DNA of 31,046 nt from the NCBI GenBank assembly GCA_041862375.1, contig JBGVTE010000057.1:1-31046 (forward strand), written 5' to 3'. Below, piece by piece: positions 23,510-30,690 of the stretch; position 1 is the stretch's first letter; each line of letters begins with the position of its first letter. This stretch comes from WVZL01 sp041862375. Its GTDB lineage: Bacteria > Acidobacteriota > Aminicenantia > Aminicenantales > Aminicenantaceae. The notes beneath the pieces are model-generated. The model made no database searches. It had not been told where the DNA came from and was given only the letters and a program-made list of their open reading frames with translations. A program made the translations under genes and the position numbers.

Positions 23510-24287
23510 AGGTCCCACTTATCCTTTTCTTCAAAATCTCTGGAGGAATATTGCTCAATGTCCCAATCCCTAAGAGTCTCACCAAGTTCAACTCATGTCT
23601 TTTAGCCACTCCGTAGGCAAAAACTGGCTCTGGCCCGAAGACAATATGTTTTGCTTTCTTTAAGTAGATCATCAAAAAGTCCTCAATTCCTCGCTCCAGG
23701 TCAATAAATGTTTCCTTCTCTTCGAGAGTATCAACTCCTTTTTTCCACAGCTTCTCATAAGGAGTAGCTTGGATTAGATCTGCGATCTCAGGGAAGGGAG
23801 AATCAAAGTTATCGAGGAGAATTTTCACATCAAGAAAGCCTCCTTCCAAACTCAGCATTTCAAATTTTTCTTTAGGGGCACCTAAATACTTAAGGCGGCA
23901 GAAAATCTTGAGATTTGCCAAATCAATTTTGTGCTTGATGAAATCTTTTATGAAACCGTAGTCTGAGCCTTTTGAAACTGCAAGTGCCTTTCGTGGCTTT
24001 TTTTCTTTGAGAAAGATATCAAATATTTCCTTCTCAAGAAGAAGTTCATCCAATTCTCTTTCGAGTTCCTCTTCCTCTTTCTCGATAAGATTGTCTAAAT
24101 CCTCTGAATTTTTTGCCTTAATCATCTCTTCAGAAAATGCCCCGGAATCAAAAACAATTTTCATTGCACTGGGAAAATCCTTCTCTTCGGCAGCTTCTGA
24201 GAAGACTGCTCTGTCGACTAATTTTTTCTCTAAAACGCGTACGCGGCCGACAGCGTAGGCATAGTCAAGTCTCGATGGCCTCTTCAT
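23502..24287 (-). CDS. atpC: V/A-type ATPase subunit C, short form
   Basis: Cap of the membrane rotor ring that joins it to the central stalk (family of V0 subunit d / AC39). 261 residues, clearly shorter than the usual 320-350. The N-terminal RLDYAYAVGRVRVLEKKLV matches the family start, and the C-terminal AKHIVFGPEPVFAYGVAKRHE with LVRLLGIGTLSNIPPEILKKR is the most conserved part of the family. The middle helices are compressed, with about one of the three repeats reduced. Position between E and F supports the identity. Confidence 0.88.
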   Translation of the reverse strand: MKRPSRLDYAYAVGRVRVLEKKLVDRAVFSEAAEEKDFPSAMKIVFDSGAFSEEMIKAKNSEDLDNLIEKEEEELERELDELLLEKEIFDIFLKEKKPRKALAVSKGSDYGFIKDFIKHKIDLANLKIFCRLKYLGAPKEKFEMLSLEGGFLDVKILLDNFDSPFPEIADLIQATPYEKLWKKGVDTLEEKETFIDLERGIEDFLMIYLKKAKHIVFGPEPVFAYGVAKRHELNLVRLLGIGTLSNIPPEILKKRISGTYV

Positions 24288-24700
24288 ATTTTCAAAACCT
24301 CAAGTATGTAATTCTCAACTCTAGGCCGAAGTTCTTCTATCAGTTTCTCCCTGCTGTAGGATTCTTCCCGCTCTCCCTCTTTGAAAACTATCTTCTTCTT
24401 AAGCTCTTCTTCTTTAAAATCTGCCTTGGCAAGAGCTTTCTCAAGAATTTCATTGATAATCTCCTTTTTCCGAGAAAGGATTTTAATCCTTTTCTCCATT
24501 CGGGCTTGAGTGATAATACGGCTTGATTCAAGCTGGGCCTTTCTTTCCGCTTCCTCTATCAGGGCAGCTGCGAGTGCGGAAGCTTCCTTACGAGCAGAGT
24601 CTATTATTTCCCGGGCTTTCTTATTGCTTTCTTTGATTATTTTATCTGCTTCAGCTTGAGCATCTTTGTTGATTTTTTCCAGAATTCCCTCAAGACTCAT
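24284..24700 (-). CDS. atpE: V/A-type ATPase subunit E, short form
   Basis: Peripheral-stalk subunit that pairs with the H/G coiled-coil protein to hold the head still. 138 residues, against roughly 185-200 in most relatives. The N-terminal coiled coil (EKINKDAQAEADKIIKESN and onward) and the globular domain start (KILSRKKEIINEILEKAL) are present, while the C-terminal globular domain is truncated. No frameshift was seen, and the 4-base overlap with subunit C is intact, so the short form seems real. Confidence 0.85.
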   Translation of the reverse strand: MSLEGILEKINKDAQAEADKIIKESNKKAREIIDSARKEASALAAALIEEAERKAQLESSRIITQARMEKRIKILSRKKEIINEILEKALAKADFKEEELKKKIVFKEGEREESYSREKLIEELRPRVENYILEVLKI

Positions 24701-24730
24701 GATTATTCCTTCAGATTTTTTCCCAAAGCT

Positions 24731-25204
24731 TTAAAGTTTTATACCGTTGAGCAGGAGAATCGTGATGAGCAATCCTAAGACTGCATAGGTTTCCACAAGA
24801 GCAGCCATGATGACCGGCTTCATCAGGTCTTTGGGCTGTTTAGCAACCATGTAAACTCCAGAAGCACAGACCTTCCCTTGATGGATTCCTGAGACCAGAC
24901 CGGCAAAGGCGACAGGCAGGCAGGAGATGAGAATCTGCCAACCCTGGAAGACGGTAATTTTGCTTATTATTTCTCCTACAAACCCTACCTTGAGTATGAC
25001 TAAGAAGGCACTTAAAAATCCGTAGATTCCTTGAGTGCCAGGAAGAGCCACCAAAAGAAGAAGGCTCCCGAATTTTTCAGGATCTTCACTCATCACCCCA
25101 CTAGAAGCTTGTCCTGCCAAGCCCACTCCAATCGCTGAACCTATTCCGCCAAGAATGCATGCTAAAGCTCCGCCTAAAACTGCTAAGGTCAAACCTAAGG
25201 TCAT
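24731..25204 (-). CDS. atpK: V/A-type ATPase subunit K (rotor ring), Na+-type
   Basis: Membrane rotor subunit of two fused hairpins, four transmembrane helices, 157 residues. It carries a single ion-binding carboxylate, E139 (LVETYAVLG), in the second hairpin; the first hairpin has Q58 instead. Residues L54, T57, Q58 and Y61 (LPGTQGIY), Q109 (HQGKV) and E139 correspond to L61, T64, Q65, Y68, Q110 and E139, which coordinate Na+ in the Enterococcus hirae NtpK ring. A sodium-specific enzyme is therefore predicted. AGGAGG lies 8 bases before the ATG. Confidence 0.95.
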   Translation of the reverse strand: MTLGLTLAVLGGALACILGGIGSAIGVGLAGQASSGVMSEDPEKFGSLLLLVALPGTQGIYGFLSAFLVILKVGFVGEIISKITVFQGWQILISCLPVAFAGLVSGIHQGKVCASGVYMVAKQPKDLMKPVIMAALVETYAVLGLLITILLLNGIKL

Positions 25205-25242
25205 TTGCCCAACCTCCTTACTTTCTAACTGAACAAATTCAT

Positions 25243-27153
25243 TTATATAAATTCAACAAACTTGCTTTCCATCTCAAATGGCTCAAAGGGTCTCCCTCCG
25301 GACCTGAAGAATTTGCTGAAGAACTCCACAAATTGAAGACGCATGGAATGAACGAATCCGCCCAGGAAACTAATCCCCAGATTAAAGAGATGGCCTCCAA
25401 TAAAAATAAACGCCGCTACGAGCCATCCCAGCCATGGTATACCGAGCGCGGTCTGGGACAGTGTGTTTACTACCATGGCAATGACAGTCGTTGCAAGCCC
25501 TAGCGCAAGGAGCCGGGAATAAGAAAGGACGTCTGCTATATAGCGGGAAATATCGTAAAGGCTGTAAAGCCCGCCAAAGAATCGAGCGAAGGGATTGCGG
25601 CTGGGTGAAGCAAAAAAAACAATTCCCGCAGCTCCTGCAAGGCTAAGGATCGCCCAAACTGAGTGCTTTGTCAGAAAATAGAGGACAAGGGAAGGAAGCA
25701 GCAAAAGCCATCCTCCCTGCACAAAAATAGACTTGATAAATTGCCTGTTTCTTATTCCGTCGATCAATCTGAGGAGTGTTCCAAACCAGACCTGAATAAA
25801 GCCTAAAATGATTGCGAGTGCTAGAAAAGAGAGAGGGTCTTGAAGAGGGTCTAAAACCATGAGCTTTCGTAAGGGAAAACCAAACCAGCCTCCAACTAAT
25901 GTGCCCAGAATTACGTTTGAAACTCCTAAAATGGCAAGTAATTTTAAAAACTGGAGCAGCCCACCCTTGGGCTTGGCATACTTTATGTAAAGGAGGCTTA
26001 ATAGTGTCACTAAAAAGCCATAGCCAGCTTCACTTACACATAAGCCCACGAAAATAAAAAAGAAAGGAGCTAAAGGAAGTGTTGGGTCAAAAGACCCCCG
26101 CTGAGGAAGGCCGAAGAGTTTTGTCACAAGCTCAAATGGTTTTCCAGTCTTTGGATTTTCAAGGATCGAAGGAGGATCTTCATCGGACAGAGGTGGACGA
26201 AAGTAAAGCTGGATACCGTGTGAGAAAGGCTTTAGCCTTGATTTAAGGTGCTCGATATCTGAAGAGCGAACCCAGCCCTCCAAGTAAAAAACCTGTTCTG
26301 TCTTACCAAGGAAGTAAGTGGAAAGGATTTTCTCTTTCTCATTGGCAAGAACATCATGAACCTGCATTAATTTTTCTCGGTTAACTGAGAAGCTTCTTCC
26401 TGCCTTATCCAAATCTTCAATTTTTTTTATCCTCTCCTTTATTTCCTCAGAAATTTTCTCCATAACATCTTCTATTCTATCTTCATCTCCAGCCCTGCGC
26501 ATTATAGGCTCAGTAATGTGAACGGGATTAAAATGCAGTTCTTTAAGTTTAAGTTCAATATTCGTCTTTTCTTTCTTCAGGTAAAAAAGCAGGATGTATA
26601 TGAGTCTTTTTCCCTGATTTATGACTTCAAACCAGACAGCATCTTCTTCTATCATTTTTTTCATATTCTCAAATTGAGAAAGTGGCAAGCTTCCCAGCAT
26701 AATTTCTGTGGAATATGTGGATTCTAAAGATGCAACGGGAAGGCTCAGGTCCTTGATAGGGGCAAGGAAATCATTCTCTTTCTCTAAAAACTTAATCTCT
26801 GACATTAATTCACTTTTTTCTCCTTCCAGCCTTTCTACTTCATCCAGGATAGAGTTATAGTCAAAGGAAAGAATTTCATTCCTTTTTCTGCTCTCAAGAC
26901 GAGGTTTTTGGGCGAGGATCTTTTTCATGAAACCTTTATCTTCCCACTGGGAAAAATAATCTATAGCCTGGTTTAACCTGAAAAGCGTGTGCTCCAAATT
27001 TGTAACTTCCGGAGAGGAGGAGTCCAGTTCAAGATCTTCAAAATTTGTCTCCTCGAGTTGAATGAGGCCAGCTTCCTGAAGCGAAGAGAGCAGCTCCATC
27101 TTGACTTCAGCATGGCCAATAATCTGGACTTTATCAACTTCAGCCAAAGCCAT
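25243..27153 (-). CDS. atpI: V/A-type ATPase subunit I (membrane stator)
   Basis: Membrane stator that carries ions to the K ring, 636 residues. The N-terminal half is cytoplasmic and rich in coiled coil (for example around 95-130 and 195-275) with the NtpI start MALAEVDKVQIIGH. The C-terminal half from about residue 365 has seven to eight transmembrane helices. ADVLSYSRLLALGLATTVIA holds the essential ion-channel arginine. Starts 3 bases after the H gene stop. The long AT-rich coiled-coil part is less conserved, as usual. Confidence 0.95.
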   Translation of the reverse strand: MALAEVDKVQIIGHAEVKMELLSSLQEAGLIQLEETNFEDLELDSSSPEVTNLEHTLFRLNQAIDYFSQWEDKGFMKKILAQKPRLESRKRNEILSFDYNSILDEVERLEGEKSELMSEIKFLEKENDFLAPIKDLSLPVASLESTYSTEIMLGSLPLSQFENMKKMIEEDAVWFEVINQGKRLIYILLFYLKKEKTNIELKLKELHFNPVHITEPIMRRAGDEDRIEDVMEKISEEIKERIKKIEDLDKAGRSFSVNREKLMQVHDVLANEKEKILSTYFLGKTEQVFYLEGWVRSSDIEHLKSRLKPFSHGIQLYFRPPLSDEDPPSILENPKTGKPFELVTKLFGLPQRGSFDPTLPLAPFFFIFVGLCVSEAGYGFLVTLLSLLYIKYAKPKGGLLQFLKLLAILGVSNVILGTLVGGWFGFPLRKLMVLDPLQDPLSFLALAIILGFIQVWFGTLLRLIDGIRNRQFIKSIFVQGGWLLLLPSLVLYFLTKHSVWAILSLAGAAGIVFFASPSRNPFARFFGGLYSLYDISRYIADVLSYSRLLALGLATTVIAMVVNTLSQTALGIPWLGWLVAAFIFIGGHLFNLGISFLGGFVHSMRLQFVEFFSKFFRSGGRPFEPFEMESKFVEFI

Positions 27154-27156
27154 TGA

Positions 27157-27516
27157 TTAGTAAATTCCTCCCTTCATAAAATCTTTAATTTTAGCTGAGA
27201 CTTTATTTACAGCTTCTTGGATTAACGCTTCCGCTTTCCTGCTGAGAGCATTGCTTTCTTCCTCAGCCTCTCTTTTTATGCTTTCAGCTTTCTTTGTAGC
27301 TTCTTGAATAATTTCTTGTTTTCTTTTTTCAGCCTCTTTTCTGGCTTCCTTAAGTAATTTTTCTCTTATTTCCTTCGCTTCATCATCTGCTTTTTGAATT
27401 ATTTCTCTCGTTTGTTTTTCTCGAGCGCGATTAATCCACCTCCGGGCTTTTTCCTCAGCTTCCTTAACCTTTCTAAGAGCATTCAGTGCTTCGCTTTTTT
27501 TAATCTCTTCTTTCAT
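27157..27516 (-). CDS. atpH: V/A-type ATPase subunit H/G (peripheral stalk coiled coil)
   Basis: 119 residues, almost entirely a charged coiled coil rich in Lys, Glu and Ala (KAEEKARRWI... AEKRKQEIIQEATKKAES), the profile of the subunit that pairs with E in the peripheral stalk (NtpF in Enterococcus, AtpH in archaea). First gene of the nine-gene operon, about 98 bases after a candidate promoter start. Identification rests on composition and position, since such coiled coils have weak sequence identity. Confidence 0.85.
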   Translation of the reverse strand: MKEEIKKSEALNALRKVKEAEEKARRWINRAREKQTREIIQKADDEAKEIREKLLKEARKEAEKRKQEIIQEATKKAESIKREAEEESNALSRKAEALIQEAVNKVSAKIKDFMKGGIY

Positions 27517-27621
27517 TGTTAAAAGCTTCTTACATATTTAGATTTAATTTACTTATTTTAAAGCTGTTCCTCCTGATAGGAAATATTATCAATGGGCTTG
27601 CTTTTGAAAAATTTATGAGCC

Positions 27622-27650
27622 ATTATAGCTTATAGTTTCTTTTTTTTGAA
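27622..27650 (-). promoter_or_regulatory. atpH: Candidate promoter of the V-ATPase operon
   Basis: On the minus strand, TTCAAA (27645-27650) and a perfect TATAAT (27622-27627) are separated by 17 bases. The RNA would start near 27615, leaving an AT-rich leader of about 98 bases before atpH. It lies downstream of the 278-residue gene's stop, so the ATPase operon can be expressed on its own. Confidence 0.45.
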
Positions 27651-27695
27651 GAGCTGAAAGGCAGATTAAACAGAAAATTAAAACTGTACATTTTT

Positions 27696-28532
27696 TTATA
27701 TCATGAGGTAAGGGTAAAGATAATAACTTCTAAAATCTACTTTTCTTTTTCTCGATTCCCTTTCTAACGGTCTCAGAGGAGATTTGTAATCAGTGAGAGA
27801 AGACTGAAAGAGGACTATAGCTTCAGCATTGATGATATCGCGGAGCTGGGAAGCCTTCCATTCTTCTTCTAAGTGCAGTATAAGATTAGTTCGTTTAGAT
27901 GACCTGGATTCGAGGATTTTCATTAAGAGTTCAGTGCCCTTTGGCTCTCTTACACTTTGATCGGAAATATGAATCCAGGCTCCATTTCTTGCCAAATCCT
28001 CCAGGGACGTTTCTAAAGGACCGTAGTGATAGTAAACAAGCCAGCTCCCGCCCTTCTGGCAAAAATAAGCTAATTCACTGAGCAGGGAGAAATCGTGCTT
28101 CCATTTGCGGTTTGAAAGGTAAAAATAAATTCCGTTTTTTCCCATATCTCTGAGAGCAGTTAAAGTAAATTTCTCAGTGTTAGACCCTTTTTTTTCTTCT
28201 CTATTTATGGAGCCTTGATGAGAATAGGCAACAATGGCTCTGCCTCTCTTGCAACTTCTGTTTATAAGCTCAAGCTCCTCAGGCTTGGGTCTTGCTTCAT
28301 TTGAAGTGTAGAGATCCACTCCTTCATTTCCGAGCTGTTCCAGCTTAAAGGCATCGAACTTCCCGGAATCAATCAATCGGAATCTCTGTCTTCTTTTCCT
28401 GCTAGCTTTGAATATGTACAGGAGCCAGGAAAAATCATGCTGATCATCCCTTACAGTGAGGTCTCTTCCCTGTGCGGCTAAAGAAAGCAACTCATACGCT
28501 CTTTCCGGGAATACTAAGTCTTGTTCATCCAT
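27696..28532 (-). CDS. Unrecognised protein of four tandem alpha/beta repeats
   Basis: 278 residues, no signal peptide or membrane helix, many Lys, Arg and Glu; I do not recognise the family. The chain divides into four related units of about 48-52 residues, near 13-59, 61-109, 122-173 and 175-225, with a partial fifth from 227. The shared pattern is LxxLxxxGxxLYxSN, then a helix (ELAYFCQK-like), then GRAIVAYSH or GSWLVYYH strand. Examples are LEQLGNEGVDLYTSNEAR, LRDMGKNGIYFYLSNRKWK and LEDLARNGAWIHISDQ. This predicts a solenoid or open alpha/beta repeat, perhaps a binding protein. It has its own promoter (28616-28644) overlapped by a dyad, a GAGGCAG ribosome site, and lies just before the V-ATPase operon. 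Confidence 0.7.
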   Translation of the reverse strand: MDEQDLVFPERAYELLSLAAQGRDLTVRDDQHDFSWLLYIFKASRKRRQRFRLIDSGKFDAFKLEQLGNEGVDLYTSNEARPKPEELELINRSCKRGRAIVAYSHQGSINREEKKGSNTEKFTLTALRDMGKNGIYFYLSNRKWKHDFSLLSELAYFCQKGGSWLVYYHYGPLETSLEDLARNGAWIHISDQSVREPKGTELLMKILESRSSKRTNLILHLEEEWKASQLRDIINAEAIVLFQSSLTDYKSPLRPLERESRKRKVDFRSYYLYPYLMI

Positions 28533-28615
28533 ACTGCCTCTTTTATTTTAGTAACTTACCCGCAAGATTTCTAAATACATCTATGTTTTCTTATCTCTCT
28601 AAAAAGTTCTCGAAA

Positions 28616-28644
28616 GATATAGCACCGCTTGTTGACGATGTCAA
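28616..28644 (-). promoter_or_regulatory. Near-consensus sigma70 promoter of the four-repeat gene
   Basis: On the minus strand, a perfect TTGACA (28639-28644) and TATATC (28616-28621) are separated by exactly 17 bases. RNA would start near 28609, about 77 bases before the ATG at 28532. Confidence 0.6.
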
Positions 28645-28646
28645 CA
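28630..28646. promoter_or_regulatory. Perfect dyad overlapping the -35 box, operator candidate
   Basis: TGTTGAC and GTCAACA are exact complements around a 3-base centre. The dyad covers the -35 hexamer and part of the spacer of the minus-strand promoter above. A site of this size and place is typical for a dimeric helix-turn-helix repressor, for example of the GntR type. No regulator gene is in the window. Confidence 0.45.
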
Positions 28647-28660
28647 GGCATCCTAAGTTT

Positions 28661-28789
28661 TTTCATAAATTTTATAACTTTCATAAGTTTTATAATCTAA
28701 AATAAGGATCTAGAATTGTTAAGAATTAAGGTAAATAGAAAGTTGAAATCAAATTATGAAAGTTATGAAAGTTATGAAAGCCTGACCCC
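28661..28789. repeat. REP-like element built of 9-bp units
   Basis: The left side has four 9-bp units (TTTCATAAA, TTTTATAAC, TTTCATAAG, TTTTATAAT; 28661-28696). The right side has three inverted units (ATTATGAAA then GTTATGAAA twice; 28753-28779) followed by GCCTGACCCC (28780-28789). The core GGGGTCAGGCTTTC on the minus strand is akin to GGGGACAGGCTAC in the element at 7630-7725. The element occupies most of the space between the divergent four-repeat gene and queC. Confidence 0.65.
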
Positions 28790-28803
28790 ATCTTGAAAAA
28801 AAG

Positions 28804-28834
28804 GATTCTATCTTTTATTATCTGGATTAGAATC
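28804..28834 (+). promoter_or_regulatory. queC: Hairpin in the queC leader
   Basis: GATTCTA (28804-28810) and TAGAATC (28828-28834) form a 7-bp perfect stem around a 17-base loop, ending 7 bases before the queC ATG. It would cover the ribosome-binding region, and no good Shine-Dalgarno site is visible. It does not match the preQ1 riboswitch patterns I know, so a regulatory role is a guess. Confidence 0.25.
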
Positions 28835-28841
28835 GGCTAAG

Positions 28842-29537
28842 ATGAAAGAATGCATTGTTCTTTTTTCCGGGGGAATAGATTCAACAACTGTCCTTTATTG
28901 GTCTTTGAATCACTTCGAGAAGGTTCATGCTTTAACATTTGACTACAGCCAACGTCACAGTCTGGAGATACGGTTAGCTCGCCGGATCGCCAGAAATCTC
29001 AATGTCTTTCATACTATACTCCATATAAACCTCAACCAGATGGAAGGCTCTTCTCTTATAGATTCAAAGCTTCCTTTGCCTCAGTATAAGAATCTTAAAG
29101 AACTTGAGAGTGGTCCTCCTTCAACCTACGTTCCCTTCCGCAACGGCATATTCTTAGCTTTAGCTGCAGCTTGGGCTGAGCCAAAGGGAATAAAGGCAAT
29201 TGCCTGTGGCTTCAACACAATTGATTCTCCTCACTATCCTGATACTAGAGAGGAATTCGTCAAAGCTATGGAAGAAGCGATTAACCTGGGGACAAAAGCA
29301 TACTTTACCCATGAGAACATTAAAATTATTGCACCTTTTGTGGATTTCAAGAAGTCAGAGATAATAAAAGAGGGGCTCTCTCTCGGGGCAGATTATTCTT
29401 ACTCTATTTCCTGCTACGCAGGAAAAGAAATTCCGTGTACTAAATGTGCTTCATGTCTTATACGCCGCAAAGCATGGCGCGAAGCAGGCAAAAAGGATCC
29501 TCTTCTCAAGAGGCTAAAAAAGGAAGGGAAAATATGA
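28842..29537 (+). CDS. queC: 7-cyano-7-deazaguanine synthase
   Basis: Converts 7-carboxy-7-deazaguanine to preQ0 with ATP and ammonia in queuosine synthesis. 231 residues with PP-loop SGGIDSTT (near 9-16), FDYSQRHSLEI, and the C-terminal zinc site CxnCxxCxxC in SCYAGKEIPCTKCASC, followed by IRRKAW. Overlaps queD by 4 bases. The three genes queC-queD-queE supply the middle steps from dihydroneopterin triphosphate to preQ0; the GTP cyclohydrolase (FolE), QueF and Tgt steps are not in the window. Confidence 0.95.
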   Translation: MKECIVLFSGGIDSTTVLYWSLNHFEKVHALTFDYSQRHSLEIRLARRIARNLNVFHTILHINLNQMEGSSLIDSKLPLPQYKNLKELESGPPSTYVPFRNGIFLALAAAWAEPKGIKAIACGFNTIDSPHYPDTREEFVKAMEEAINLGTKAYFTHENIKIIAPFVDFKKSEIIKEGLSLGADYSYSISCYAGKEIPCTKCASCLIRRKAWREAGKKDPLLKRLKKEGKI

Positions 29538-29881
29538 GATGGATTCTTAAGGTAAATGAAAAGTTCCAAGCAGCACATTTTTTAAAGGATTACAGAGGAA
29601 AGTGCGAAAAAATCCATGGCCACACCTTCAGGGTAGAAGTCCAGGTGAGAGTGATAGAGTTGGATAAAAGGGGAATCGGGATAGACTTCGCAGAAATTAA
29701 AAAAAAACTGAATGAAATTCTTCCAGACCACACCTTTCTCAACGAAATCTACGAGTTCAATCCATCCGCTGAAAATTTAGCTCGACATTTTTTCCAAGAG
29801 TTAAAACAACACTTTCCCCTCAAGGAAGTTACTGTCTGGGAATCAGAGAATGCCGCTGCCGCATATTCTGAAGATAACTGA
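29534..29881 (+). CDS. queD: 6-carboxytetrahydropterin synthase
   Basis: Makes 6-carboxytetrahydropterin from dihydroneopterin triphosphate. 115 residues, typical size. Zinc ligands: the first His in QAAHFL and the two His of C-x3-HGH (CEKIHGHTF), the Cys being catalytic. Catalytic partners are HTFLNE and the final ESENAAAAY block. The ATG at 29534 is chosen because AAGGAAGGG precedes it, it overlaps the queC stop as ATGA, and it gives the family N-terminus MRWILKVNEKFQAAHF; longer in-frame starts lie inside queC. Confidence 0.94.
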   Translation: MRWILKVNEKFQAAHFLKDYRGKCEKIHGHTFRVEVQVRVIELDKRGIGIDFAEIKKKLNEILPDHTFLNEIYEFNPSAENLARHFFQELKQHFPLKEVTVWESENAAAAYSEDN

Positions 29882-30479
29882 AATATTTCCTTCCATCCAA
29901 GGTGAAGGCCTCCGGCAAGGGTGTCCAACTCTTTTTGTGCGCCTTTCTGGCTGCAACCTCAAGTGCAGGTTTTGCGATACTAAATATTCCTGGAAAGAAG
30001 GGAAGGATTATTCAGTGGCTAAAGTTGTAGAAGAAATAAAAAGCCTTAGACGCCGATTTCCTGCCAGATGGGTGTGTGTAACAGGTGGAGAGCCTCTCCT
30101 TCAGGATATAACCGGTCTCATTCGAGAACTGAAAAGAGAAAATATCAGAATTCAAGTCGAAACGAATGGCACTTTCTATCATCCGTTACCTGTTGACTGG
30201 TACACCGTCTCCCCCAAGCCAGAGAAGTACTTCTTTCATCCCGAATACAGGGATAAAGCGAAAGAGGTGAAAGTACTTGTTACCAGAGAGCTTGAGTTTG
30301 ATGTCATCCGCAGTCTAAGGAGAGAATTCCCTTTGGAAACTCCTCTATTCCTTCAACCTCAATCCAACCGCAAGTGGAGTATGAATAGAGGAATGAGGAT
30401 TCTGAAGAAAGCTCTGAATTCAGGCCTGAAGAACATAAGGCTTTCTGTTCAGCTCCACAAGGTTTACGGCTTGAAATAA
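29850..30479 (+). CDS. queE: 7-carboxy-7-deazaguanine synthase, radical SAM
   Basis: Radical-SAM ring contraction of 6-carboxytetrahydropterin to 7-carboxy-7-deazaguanine. 209 residues with ITEIFPSIQGEGLRQGCPTLF, the cluster motif C-x3-C-x2-C in GCNLKCRFCDT, TGGEPLL, and YTVSPKP. The start lies 32 bases inside queD; no other start codon fits the conserved beginning, so the overlap is probably real and implies coupling. Confidence 0.94.
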   Translation: MPLPHILKITEIFPSIQGEGLRQGCPTLFVRLSGCNLKCRFCDTKYSWKEGKDYSVAKVVEEIKSLRRRFPARWVCVTGGEPLLQDITGLIRELKRENIRIQVETNGTFYHPLPVDWYTVSPKPEKYFFHPEYRDKAKEVKVLVTRELEFDVIRSLRREFPLETPLFLQPQSNRKWSMNRGMRILKKALNSGLKNIRLSVQLHKVYGLK

Positions 30480-30690
30480 AGCCTGGATCGCTGTTCCACA
30501 GGAAAAGCGCAAACTAACCAGTTGAGATGAGAAAAGAGAAAAGAAAAATCACCCTGAGATTCATCATAAAAGGCTATTGATATATCCTTTCTTCTCTGCC
30601 AGAATACTTCCCGGATTAAAATTAGAGTTTTTTTAAATTTAGGGGATATAGGATGAAAGGGAAGTATCAGAGATAAAAGAGGTGCTTTCA

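Noticed and set aside
27555..27562. AGGAGG in the atpH leader as a start of a small leader peptide
   Set aside because: No ATG, GTG or TTG codon follows at a usable distance.
28472..28705. Plus-strand open frame of 77 codons before queC
   Set aside because: It runs across the promoter, dyad and REP units, and its C-terminus is only translated repeat.
28661..28789. CRISPR-like repeats
   Set aside because: Units are 9 bp with no spacers and are arranged as inverted halves; no cas gene is present.
28690..28841. preQ1 riboswitch before queC
   Set aside because: No H-type pseudoknot pattern with an A-rich tail and matching loop pairing could be found by eye.
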